Part shown: positions 9,438-17,078 of the stretch, piece by piece | Layout of the letters: the number at the start of each line of letters is the position of its first letter | Position numbering within the stretch: position 1 is the stretch's first letter | DNA from: a bacterium | GTDB lineage: Bacteria; Desulfobacterota; DSWW01 | DNA: 50,237 nucleotides | Reading direction: 5' to 3' | Assembly (NCBI GenBank): GCA_028277985.1 | Contig: JANQFG010000183.1 | Location: 1 to 50,237, forward strand | Made by a program: the position numbers and the translations under genes | Notes under the pieces: generated by a model | Seen by the model: the letters and a program-made list of their open reading frames with translations, nothing else | What the model was told of the DNA's origin: nothing | Databases searched by the model: none

Positions 9438-10376
9438 TCAGGGAACGTAGCGGAGATGGCTCACGAAGTAGAGCAGAAGGAAGAGAAGGCAGCCGGTAAG
9501 GGGGGTTACGAACCAGGCCAGCAGGATGGAAAAGAGGGTCTTCAGCCGGATGGTCTGTGTTCCCTTCAGGATTCCGACGCCGAGCACCGCACCGACCACT
9601 GCTTGAGACGACGAGACCGGCACTCCGACCCATGTGTATACGTGGACCGCCAGGGCGCCGGACAGGACGACGACCAGGGCACAATACGGATCCAGGGCCA
9701 CCAGATTCTTGCCCACTGTTTCCATCACGCCCCGGCTGAAGGTGATGATCCCGAGGCCGATGCTCAGGCCACCGATCAGGGTGGCTGTAAATACGTCCAG
9801 GCGACCGGCACCCACGAACACAGCTGTCACGTTCGCCACGTTGTTCGAGCCGAGCGCGTAGGCGGAGTAGCAGCCGGCGATCACGAGACCGATCCGAACG
9901 ATTTGATCCATCTGGAACAGATTGTAGGGGGCGCGGTTATAGGCCCAACCCAGCAGTGTGTAGACGAGCAATGAGAAGAAGATGCCGGCCAGGGGTGTGC
10001 CGACCCAACAGGCGGCAACCTTGACGAGTCCTTCGAGGTGGAGTTGGTGTTGCAGGAGTCCGGCGCCCACGATGGCACCCACGACCGCCTGGGATGTGGA
10101 CACGGGGAGTCGAAGCAGAGTCATGCCGGTCACCGTTGCAGCGGCGGCAACCGATGTCAGGATCGCCATTTCGAGATCCATGGGGGAGAGGCCCTGAAGC
10201 GTTTCGATCCCGTGCCCTCCCTGCAGCACCGCACCGATGATGACGAACAGGGATGCAAGCAGGGCCGCCTTCCAGAAACGGATCATGTGGGAGGAGACGG
10301 CGGAACCGAAGAGATTCGCCGCGTCGTTGGCCCCCAACGACCATCCTAGAAAGATTCCGCCGAGTAGATAGAGCAT
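9438..10376 (-). CDS. Second PiT-family transporter, short form
   Basis: 312 residues, about 95 shorter than the neighbouring pit product because the central loop is reduced. PiT signatures appear as GANDAANLFGSAVSSHMIRF and GSNNVANVTAVFVGAG, with LPVSTSQAVVGAIVGAG and VPVSSSQAVVGAVLGVG as second halves. Thr-Thr-His of the classic motif is replaced by Thr-Ser-Gln or Ser-Ser-Gln, which is usual in this short subfamily and might alter the transported ion. The start ATG abuts the stop of the upstream DUF47 gene (TAAATG), so translation is coupled. The substrate is phosphate by family; sulphate has been reported for some relatives. Confidence 0.88.
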   Translation of the reverse strand: MLYLLGGIFLGWSLGANDAANLFGSAVSSHMIRFWKAALLASLFVIIGAVLQGGHGIETLQGLSPMDLEMAILTSVAAAATVTGMTLLRLPVSTSQAVVGAIVGAGLLQHQLHLEGLVKVAACWVGTPLAGIFFSLLVYTLLGWAYNRAPYNLFQMDQIVRIGLVIAGCYSAYALGSNNVANVTAVFVGAGRLDVFTATLIGGLSIGLGIITFSRGVMETVGKNLVALDPYCALVVVLSGALAVHVYTWVGVPVSSSQAVVGAVLGVGILKGTQTIRLKTLFSILLAWFVTPLTGCLLFLLLYFVSHLRYVP

Positions 10377-11030
10377 TTAGACCCGTCGCTTCGTCACAAT
10401 CAGGTTGACTTGACGGCAGACCTGGACCGCGGAGTCCGCGATGTCTCCCATCTTCTGGGTCAGATCCCGAAGCAGGATCTTCTGCAGGGGGTCCCAGTCC
10501 GATTCGAAAATGCGAACGATAATCCTCTTTTCGATCTGGTCTCCCTGGCTTTCCAGCTGGTCCGTCTTGAACAGAAGCCTGGCAGCGCGCTCGCCCCGGT
10601 CGAGAATGGACCTTACGCTCTCCATCGTGAAAGAGCATGCCTCGAGGGAAAGGGTCAGGAGCTCTCTGTAGTCCGAGTTCAGGGACTTAGGCATCACGAT
10701 CTTCTGATTGCAGATGTTCGCGAGAATCCGGTCGAACTGATCCGGGATTTCGTCCGTCGTTTCCAGCAGGGTGAGGATGTCCCCCCGCAGGTCCGGGACC
10801 AGGGCCTTTTCATGCAGGAGCTGCACGATTCCTTCCAGGATGTCGTCGGTCCGTGATTCGGCCTTATGGGTTTCTGCCGACAGGACTTCAAAAGTCGGGC
10901 TGCAGCTGCCTGTCTGGAGGTAGGTCTCCATGGACTGAACAAACATCTCCTGGGCGATCTCGACGGAACGGGTGTATTCTTCGACGAGACTTTCTACCTC
11001 TTTCTGCTTCTTGAACAAGAAACGGAACAT
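10377..11030 (-). CDS. Second DUF47 (PhoU-like) accessory protein
   Basis: 217 residues from ATG 11030, which has GAAGGA nine bases upstream; a GTG at 11057 would add nine residues but lacks a site. The N-terminus MFRFLFKKQKEVESLVEEY and an all-helical body with the acidic SAETHKAESRTDDILEGI helix fit DUF47. It precedes and is coupled to the short pit gene. Together with the two genes downstream the order on the minus strand is DUF47-Pit-Pit-DUF47. No Pho-box array is visible upstream of it (11031-11274). Confidence 0.83.
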   Translation of the reverse strand: MFRFLFKKQKEVESLVEEYTRSVEIAQEMFVQSMETYLQTGSCSPTFEVLSAETHKAESRTDDILEGIVQLLHEKALVPDLRGDILTLLETTDEIPDQFDRILANICNQKIVMPKSLNSDYRELLTLSLEACSFTMESVRSILDRGERAARLLFKTDQLESQGDQIEKRIIVRIFESDWDPLQKILLRDLTQKMGDIADSAVQVCRQVNLIVTKRRV

Positions 11031-11274
11031 AGGATCTATCCTTCGTAGAAACCTCACGTTTTCGGGATGGCGTTTTGTGCGACCCGGCAGGATGAAGCAT
11101 TATACAGGAGACGCGGCCCAGTAGGCGAGCGCCTGGACATGTCGATTCCTCTGCAGTCGGAGTTACAGTGGGCCACACCGCCGTCACCTTGCCGATGAAA
11201 GTGAGATCGGCTGCCCTGAAGAATAACCTGAGCAATAGGAGACTTGCGCGCTTTTTCCAGAGGGGGAGTGCTTC

Positions 11275-13710
11275 ATGAAGAGATCGGACCGGCTCGTGCT
11301 CGCACTGGCAGCATTCGTCACGACCTGTTTGTTTCTCGGGTGTCAGTACGAGACCGTGTACTTCTCTTTCGGGCAACACGTGGATTTCTACCACTCCTAC
11401 CGGGGGGACAGCCTGGATGAGGACGGCTTCGGCAAGGACATCCGTGTCATCACCGAGACCCTGGATATCCTCGATCACTACCCCATGGTCAAGATGAGCT
11501 GGGAGTTCGACAGCTGGCAGACCCTGGAGCATCGGCTTCCTGAGTACGCGCCCGATCTTTTCGATCGAATCAAGGCGAGGATCGCGGAAAAAGACGAGGT
11601 TCGGTTCCAGAGCTGGAGCGGGAGCGTGGTGAGCGCGCAGACCCCGGATGAGTTTGCGGCCAGCATCAATTGGCAGCGGCAGAACCTCATGGACATATTC
11701 GGAAAGGTGGAAAACGGGGTCTACCCGCAGGAGATGATGCACACCCCTTCCCTGATCCGGGCCTACGGTGATCTCGGCATCGAATGGGTGAGCCTTTTTT
11801 ACAGCGCCTCTTCCTTCACGGCATTCCGCAACGAGGTCCTGCTGAGCGGCCGGGATCTCTACAATCCCCTCTGGCTGGAAACGCCTGAAGGGGACGCCCG
11901 TATGATCGTGCTGCCTACTTACCATCACTCGGACGTAGCCGATTTCCTGGGCATGGCGAGCTGGGCCCAGCTCGTGGGGACGACCGTTCCGGGGGATTCG
12001 CTGATCTTTATCGATTTCGACGCGGACGGTGATTCCTGGCCCATTATCTTGAAACTGTTTCTGCCTTCCCTGGTGAAGCGTCCCTTCGTGAAATTCTGTA
12101 CTCCCGGTGAGTATATCGCCGAGCACGAGCCGGTGGGGACCATCGTGCTCCATCGAGACCAGGCGGACGGAGTGTTCGACGGGTACAGCTCATGGGCTGA
12201 GAAGCCGATCAATCACGAGGCATGGACAGCGGTGGAGGCGAGCCGGCTTGGCGAGAATCGTGCCCGTTTTCTCCAGGATCGATTCGGCCTCGGCGACCCG
12301 GGGATTTCTGATTTGCTCGAGGAGAACTTCCGGTGGCGTCTTCAGACGATGAAGACGACCCACTTCGGCCTGGCAACGCCGCATCTGCACCCGGATCGGG
12401 CCGCAAAGGTGTACGAGCACGCGGACACGATCCGGGCGTTGTCCGGCCAGGCCCTTGCCCTGGCAGAGATGGATGCCCAGCCGGCCATCATGGGACTGGT
12501 TGGAACTCCCCCTTCATTGCCCTTTGCAGGGACCAGTCGTCCCTACTACATTTTTCGCCCCGAGGGCCCGGGCGGTTCTTCCCTGGCGAGGATTCCCCTC
12601 GAGTTCGCCGAAGGAGAGACCTCTTCCGGCGCCGTAAGGGTCTTCCGGAGCGGGCAGGAAGTCCCGAGCTGCCTTCTCGACGTGAACCTCCACGGCGATG
12701 AATCGGTAGCGTCGGCCACGGCCGTCTTTCCTTCCGAGCTGGGTCCGGAAGAGGATGCCGTCTTCTGGATAAGCAGGAGCGATGCCGCCGGGATTGCGGA
12801 GCCGGACTACGGCCTGGTGTCCCCGGGGAACGGGGTGCTCGACAACGGGTTGATTTCCCTCGCTTTCGATCTCAACGGGTGGCCGATTTCGCTGCAACGG
12901 GCCGGTCTGGAGTTTTCTGCAGGCAGTCTGCTCGGGCCCGGAATCACCTACCAGGGCGGCCATGCAGGACCAGCACAACTGGGCGATGACGGAACCTCAG
13001 GGAATGTCCGTGAGCGGGGTTTCCTTGCTCGGCAGGCTTCCGTAGGGCAATACCAGGTCTGGTGCGAGGGGCAGCCTCTGGGTGGATCGATTCGGTACGA
13101 ATTTCGGGTGTACGCCGGCCTGCCCTTCGTTGAGATCCAGGCGGAGGCCGTCTACCCGGCCCTCGACGAGACCTGTGCCGAGGAGCTGACAGAGGCGTAC
13201 CCACTCGGGATTACCCCCGCCTTGTCCGGCCATCGGCTTCGTGTGTGGAAGCACAACTACTTCGGATATACGGGCTCATATGACATCACAGAGCCGGCGG
13301 ACTCGCTGAACAGCCATGTGACCGCCTCCTGGATGGCCGTGACCGACGAATCGATGGGCTTGATGGTTGCATACGATGCGGAACAGAGGGCCGGGCTGGC
13401 CTTCTGCCCGATAAAGGTCAGCCCCGACTTCTCGGGAGGGCTGGAGCCGGTGCTCAATCCCTTCGGCACGCTCTGGGGAGAGCTGCCGGATCATGATTCC
13501 GCCCGGACCGGCGGGCTCGGCCTTGGTGAGATGCTGACCGTTCTGTTGGGAACGCAGTTCGAGCCAACGGGACCGGCTTACGCGGGCACGACGTCCCATC
13601 TTTCCGTGATTCTGCTCCCCTACCCGGGTGACGAGCCGCTCCTGGAAGACCAGGAACTGGCCGAGGCGTATTCCTACGCCCCCCACGTCATCGCGCTCCC
13701 GGAATCCTGA
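11275..13710 (+). CDS. Large lipoprotein with GH38/GH57-like barrel and beta-sandwich
   Basis: 811 residues. The signal ends in the lipobox LFLGC, so Cys23 is probably lipidated. Residues about 28-400 look like the beta/alpha barrel of GH38/GH57-type hydrolases: an early SFGQHVDFYHSYRGD strand with the HxD pair, SWEFDSWQTLEHRLPEY, PQEMMHTPSLIRAYGDLGIEW and IFIDFDADGDSW. Residues 400-811 are beta-rich and resemble the mutarotase-like C-terminal sandwich of GH38 enzymes. A glycan-degrading or deacetylating role at the cell surface is inferred; I cannot assign the catalytic acid. It stands alone; no operon partner is seen. Confidence 0.6.
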   Translation: MKRSDRLVLALAAFVTTCLFLGCQYETVYFSFGQHVDFYHSYRGDSLDEDGFGKDIRVITETLDILDHYPMVKMSWEFDSWQTLEHRLPEYAPDLFDRIKARIAEKDEVRFQSWSGSVVSAQTPDEFAASINWQRQNLMDIFGKVENGVYPQEMMHTPSLIRAYGDLGIEWVSLFYSASSFTAFRNEVLLSGRDLYNPLWLETPEGDARMIVLPTYHHSDVADFLGMASWAQLVGTTVPGDSLIFIDFDADGDSWPIILKLFLPSLVKRPFVKFCTPGEYIAEHEPVGTIVLHRDQADGVFDGYSSWAEKPINHEAWTAVEASRLGENRARFLQDRFGLGDPGISDLLEENFRWRLQTMKTTHFGLATPHLHPDRAAKVYEHADTIRALSGQALALAEMDAQPAIMGLVGTPPSLPFAGTSRPYYIFRPEGPGGSSLARIPLEFAEGETSSGAVRVFRSGQEVPSCLLDVNLHGDESVASATAVFPSELGPEEDAVFWISRSDAAGIAEPDYGLVSPGNGVLDNGLISLAFDLNGWPISLQRAGLEFSAGSLLGPGITYQGGHAGPAQLGDDGTSGNVRERGFLARQASVGQYQVWCEGQPLGGSIRYEFRVYAGLPFVEIQAEAVYPALDETCAEELTEAYPLGITPALSGHRLRVWKHNYFGYTGSYDITEPADSLNSHVTASWMAVTDESMGLMVAYDAEQRAGLAFCPIKVSPDFSGGLEPVLNPFGTLWGELPDHDSARTGGLGLGEMLTVLLGTQFEPTGPAYAGTTSHLSVILLPYPGDEPLLEDQELAEAYSYAPHVIALPES

Positions 13711-13774
13711 TTGTCACCCTTCCCGTACCGAACTCAATGCTGGTTCCTCCACTTCCGGACCCGGCAAGGGAAAA

Positions 13775-13818
13775 TTAACGGGTCCGTAACAGAACGGAGA
13801 CGGGCACTTAACAAATCC
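13775..13818 (+). promoter_or_regulatory. Pho box array upstream of lone phoB
   Basis: Four 11-base steps start at 13775 (TTAACG), 13786 (GTAACA), 13797 (GAGACG) and 13808 (TTAACA), with a weak fifth (GTGGCA) at 13819. The phase is exact. It lies 130 bases before the response regulator gene at 13947, suggesting autoregulation. The rest of 13711-13946 shows no gene or terminator I can support. Confidence 0.65.
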
Positions 13819-13946
13819 GTGGCACGCTCATCTTGCTGCCTTGAGCCCGAAATCGTCCGGAAAAGCTACCCGTTTCCGGCTGGCCAGGAGCCGACCTCAC
13901 GCAATGTGGCTCAAGGGATCTCCCATAGCGAAGAAAACGTGCACCC

Positions 13947-14651
13947 ATGAAAACCGTACTCATCGTTGAGGACGAACGGGATCTGCGGGAGCTTGTCTGC
14001 CACCACTTCCGAAAGGAGGGGTTCAAGCCGATCGCCGTACCGGATGCGGAGACCGCCTATGCTGAGGTGCAGCACCGTGTCCCCGACGCGATCGTCCTGG
14101 ACCTGATGCTTCCCGGCATGCAGGGGACCGAGCTCTGCCGGATCCTTCGAAGCGCGGAACGAACCGCAAAGGTACCGATCCTGATGGTCACGGCAAAAGA
14201 CGAAGAGATCGACAAGCTTCTCGGGTTCGAGCTGGGTGCAGACGATTACATGACAAAGCCCTTCAGCCTGCGAGAGCTCGTGGCGCGCCTGCGGGCCGTT
14301 CTGCGCAGGTCTTCGGATACCCATTCCCCCACGCAGATTCCACCCTACGTGAGTGAGGCTCTCTTCATAAACTTCCACAGCTATGAAGTGCGAGTCCGGG
14401 GAGAAGAGGTCAGCATGAGCCTGATCGAGTTCCGGCTCCTGAAGCACTTCGTCTCTCATCCCGAGATCGTCTACTCCCGGGACCAGCTCCTGGATGCCGT
14501 GTGGGGGCGAGACACCTCGGTCATGCCCCGAACGGTGGATGTCCACATCCAGAAGCTCCGTGCCCTGGTGGAAGAAGATCCGAAGAATCCCCGGATGATC
14601 CTCACGGTTCGAGGCGCAGGTTACAAGTTCCAGCCGAATTCGGCTCGATAG
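13947..14651 (+). CDS. PhoB-type response regulator (lone copy)
   Basis: 234 residues: receiver domain with acidic pocket Glu8-Asp9-Glu10, phospho-acceptor Asp52 (LDLMLPGM), Thr82 and Lys104 (TKPFS), then an OmpR/PhoB winged helix with RDQLLDAVWGRD and the recognition region MPRTVDVHIQKLR. It is very close to the second PhoB at 16377 along its whole length, including the DNA-reading helix, so both may bind the same sites. No kinase gene adjoins it; the neighbouring gene downstream is pstB. A Pho-box array lies upstream. A duplicated regulator sharing PhoR is the simplest reading. Confidence 0.88.
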   Translation: MKTVLIVEDERDLRELVCHHFRKEGFKPIAVPDAETAYAEVQHRVPDAIVLDLMLPGMQGTELCRILRSAERTAKVPILMVTAKDEEIDKLLGFELGADDYMTKPFSLRELVARLRAVLRRSSDTHSPTQIPPYVSEALFINFHSYEVRVRGEEVSMSLIEFRLLKHFVSHPEIVYSRDQLLDAVWGRDTSVMPRTVDVHIQKLRALVEEDPKNPRMILTVRGAGYKFQPNSAR

Positions 14652-14715
14652 GACGCCGCGCTGTCCATTCTTCTTGTATATCCGTTCACGTTCATGGTCC
14701 TCCGGATGTAGAAAG

Positions 14716-14759
14716 ATCAATAATCGTTAACATTGCGGAAACAAAAACTTAACAAATTT
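14716..14759 (+). promoter_or_regulatory. Pho box array upstream of pstB
   Basis: In exact 11-base steps: ATCAAT at 14716, TTAACA at 14727, GAAACA at 14738 and TTAACA at 14749. A -10-like GATAGA follows at about 14774. This would drive pstB-phoU-phoB-phoR as one unit. It lies in the 217-base gap after the lone phoB, so pstB does not depend on that gene's promoter. Confidence 0.75.
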
Positions 14760-14868
14760 CGAGGATCATTCTTGATAGAAGAATCTGTTTGATTAATGGG
14801 CTGCGCTATTCTATGATCGATAGGAGTGTAACCGGAAAACGCTTTCGTATCGAGGTGTTTCGACTTCC

Positions 14869-15639
14869 ATGGCAGCAACCGCTGATTCCCCCAAGGTACA
14901 AGTCCAGGATGTTGACTTTTATTACGGCCAGAAGCAGGTACTTTTCGGGATCTCCCTCGATATCCTGCCTCAGGCGATCACGGCATTGATCGGCCCTTCC
15001 GGTTGCGGCAAGTCCACGTTTCTTCGAGCCCTGAATCGGATGAATGACCTGATTCCCGGCACAAGGCTTGCGGGAAGCGTCCGAATCGATGATGAAGACA
15101 TCTATCGGAACGGCTACGACGTGGTCACCCTGCGCAGGAAGGTGGGGATGGTCTTTCAGAAACCGAATCCTTTTCCCAAATCGATTTTTGACAACGTGGC
15201 CTATGGCCCCCGCATTCACGGCATACGGAACAAGGACCAGCTGCAGGAGATCGTCGAAGCGAGCCTCAAGGCGGCGGCCCTGTGGGATGTGGTCCGGGAC
15301 CGGCTGAACAGCTCAGCCCTTGGCCTTTCCGGCGGCGAGCAGCAACGTCTTTGTATCGCAAGGGCGCTGGCCGTGGAACCGGAGATTCTGCTGATGGATG
15401 AGCCCGCCTCTGCATTGGACCCGATCGCCACGGCCAAGATCGAGGAGCTTGTGAAGGAGCTCAGAAGAAGCTACACGATCGTCATCGTGACCCACAATAT
15501 GCAGCAGGCGGCCCGGGTATCCGACACGACGGCGTTTTTCCACCTGGGTCGACTCATCGAGTTCGATCAGACGGACAAGCTCTTCACGCGGCCGGCAAAG
15601 AAAGAGACGGAAGACTACATAACAGGGAAATTCGGTTAG
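14869..15639 (+). CDS. pstB: Phosphate ABC transporter ATP-binding protein PstB
   Basis: 256 residues, standard PstB length. Walker A GPSGCGKST at 42-50, the PstB-typical FLRALNRMND right after it, FQKPNPFPKSIFDNV (Q-loop) near 97-110, signature LSGGEQQR at 153-160, Walker B LLMDEP at 174-179 and H-loop VTHNMQQ near 208. It hydrolyses ATP to drive PstCA. Its membrane and binding partners are not next door but about 21 kb downstream (pstSCA at 36691-39401). Start ATG 14869 has only a weak site (GAGGTG, 11 bases away). phoU follows after 48 bases. Confidence 0.97.
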   Translation: MAATADSPKVQVQDVDFYYGQKQVLFGISLDILPQAITALIGPSGCGKSTFLRALNRMNDLIPGTRLAGSVRIDDEDIYRNGYDVVTLRRKVGMVFQKPNPFPKSIFDNVAYGPRIHGIRNKDQLQEIVEASLKAAALWDVVRDRLNSSALGLSGGEQQRLCIARALAVEPEILLMDEPASALDPIATAKIEELVKELRRSYTIVIVTHNMQQAARVSDTTAFFHLGRLIEFDQTDKLFTRPAKKETEDYITGKFG

Positions 15640-15687
15640 AGGACCCTCTGCTATAGGGACCCAGGAGACCGGGACAGGAAACACGCC

Positions 15688-16377
15688 ATGGAAGATCCGT
15701 TGAAGACGCGCACGCATTTCGATCAGGAGATGAAAGACCTGCAGGATGCGATCCTCCGCCTGGGAGGAATGGTGGAAAGAAACATCTACCAGGCGGTGGA
15801 GGCACTGAAGAAGAGGGATCTTCTGATTGCCGAAAAGGTCATCGATGCGGACGTGGAGGTGGATGAGCTCGAGAACGAGGTGGAAGAGGAGTGCATTCGC
15901 TTGATCGCACTCCGACAGCCCATGGCAAAGGATCTGCGCGCGATCACGACGGCCATGAAGATCACCCACGAGCTCGAAAGAATGGGTGACCTGGCCGTGA
16001 ACATCGCGGAGCGGACGCTCGAGCTTTGCGAGGAGCCTCCTATCAAGCCCTTGATCGACATCCCGAGAATGGCCGAGCACGCGCAATGGATGCTCAAGAG
16101 GAGCCTCGATGCCTTTCTCCGAGAGGATGTGGAGCTCGCCCTGGAGGTTTGCGATTCGGACGATCTGCTGGATCAGTTGAACGATCAGATCTTCCGGGAG
16201 CTCATTACCTACATGATCGAAGATCCGAAGACCATCGCCTGTGCCACGCGGCTCGTCCTGGTTGCGCGATATCTGGAGAGGTTCGGCGACCTGGCCACCA
16301 ACATAGGGGAAGTCGTGGTGTTCATGGTGGAAGGGCGAAACATCAGACATGCGAGAAAGCTCGGAAAGATTCCCTGA
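15688..16377 (+). CDS. phoU: Phosphate signalling protein PhoU
   Basis: 229 residues, two PhoU three-helix repeats. Metal-binding E/D motifs are visible in ADVEVDELENEVEEECIRL and again in the second repeat near CDSDDLLDQLNDQIF. ALRQPMAKDLRAITTAMKI and the IEDPKTIACATRLVLVARYL helix are hallmark PhoU stretches. PhoU links Pst transport to PhoR and keeps the Pho response off when phosphate is plentiful. Its TGA overlaps the next ATG (TGATG at 16375-16379), so phoU and phoB are translationally coupled. Confidence 0.96.
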   Translation: MEDPLKTRTHFDQEMKDLQDAILRLGGMVERNIYQAVEALKKRDLLIAEKVIDADVEVDELENEVEEECIRLIALRQPMAKDLRAITTAMKITHELERMGDLAVNIAERTLELCEEPPIKPLIDIPRMAEHAQWMLKRSLDAFLREDVELALEVCDSDDLLDQLNDQIFRELITYMIEDPKTIACATRLVLVARYLERFGDLATNIGEVVVFMVEGRNIRHARKLGKIP

Positions 16378-17078
16378 TGAAGAACGTACTGGTCGTAGAG
16401 GATGAGGCAGACATACGAGAACTGATCTGCCACCACCTGAAGAAAGAGGGGTTCCGCGTACTGGATGTTGCTGACGCTGAGACGGCGTACGCCGAGGTGC
16501 AGAAGAGGCTTCCGGATGCGATCGTTCTGGATTTGATGCTTCCCGGCATGCAGGGCCTCGAGCTGTGTCGCATATTGCGTAGCAAGGACCGGACAGCGAG
16601 GGTTCCGATCCTGATCCTCACGGCGAAGGAGGAGGAGATCGACAAGTTGATCGGTTTCGAGATGGGTGCGGACGATTACATCACCAAGCCCTTCAGCCCC
16701 CGGGAGTTGATCGCCCGCCTGCGGGCCGTGCTGCGACGTGCCGGCGAGGCGCCGAGCCCGGAACAGCGACCGCCCTATGAGACGGATTCGCTCTATTTGA
16801 ATTTTGCCACGTACGAGGTGCGTACGAGAAACAAGCCGGTAGACCTGAGCCCGATCGAGTTTCGGTTGCTCAGACATCTGGTAACACATCCGGAGATCGT
16901 GTTTTCCAGGGACCAGCTTCTGGACTCGGTGTGGGGACGGGACACCTACGTGATGCCTCGAACCGTGGATGTGCACGTCCAGAAGTTGCGCTCCCTGATC
17001 GAAGAGGATCCCCGCAACCCGAAGATGATTCTCACCGTGCGCGGGGCAGGCTACAAGTTCCAGCCGAATGTAAAATGA
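16377..17078 (+). CDS. phoB: Phosphate regulon response regulator PhoB
   Basis: 233 residues from ATG 16377, overlapping the phoU stop by one base. Receiver residues Asp9, Asp52, Thr82, Lys104; winged helix with RDQLLDSVWGRD and MPRTVDVHVQKLR. The frame is open upstream inside phoU, but coupling and homology fix this start. phoR begins at the ATGA overlap of its stop, giving a classic phoB-phoR pair. It is the likely reader of the TTAACA-type boxes in this window. Confidence 0.95.
   Translation: MKNVLVVEDEADIRELICHHLKKEGFRVLDVADAETAYAEVQKRLPDAIVLDLMLPGMQGLELCRILRSKDRTARVPILILTAKEEEIDKLIGFEMGADDYITKPFSPRELIARLRAVLRRAGEAPSPEQRPPYETDSLYLNFATYEVRTRNKPVDLSPIEFRLLRHLVTHPEIVFSRDQLLDSVWGRDTYVMPRTVDVHVQKLRSLIEEDPRNPKMILTVRGAGYKFQPNVK

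Noticed and set aside
7492..9450. 652-codon plus-strand frame opposite the DUF47 and pit genes
   Set aside because: Its composition (runs of Gly, Asp, His, Glu) is that of an antisense shadow; the minus strand encodes two clear family members across the same bases.
11031..11274. Search for a Pho box before the Pit/DUF47 cluster
   Set aside because: No 11-base-phased TTAACA-like units found on either strand.
10888..12153. 421-codon minus-strand frame crossing the DUF47 gene start and the lipoprotein gene
   Set aside because: Overlaps the lipoprotein gene antisense and the DUF47 gene in another frame; no recognisable protein features.
13711..13950. 79-codon frame before the lone phoB
   Set aside because: Contains the Pho-box array and no protein-like pattern; no ribosome site.
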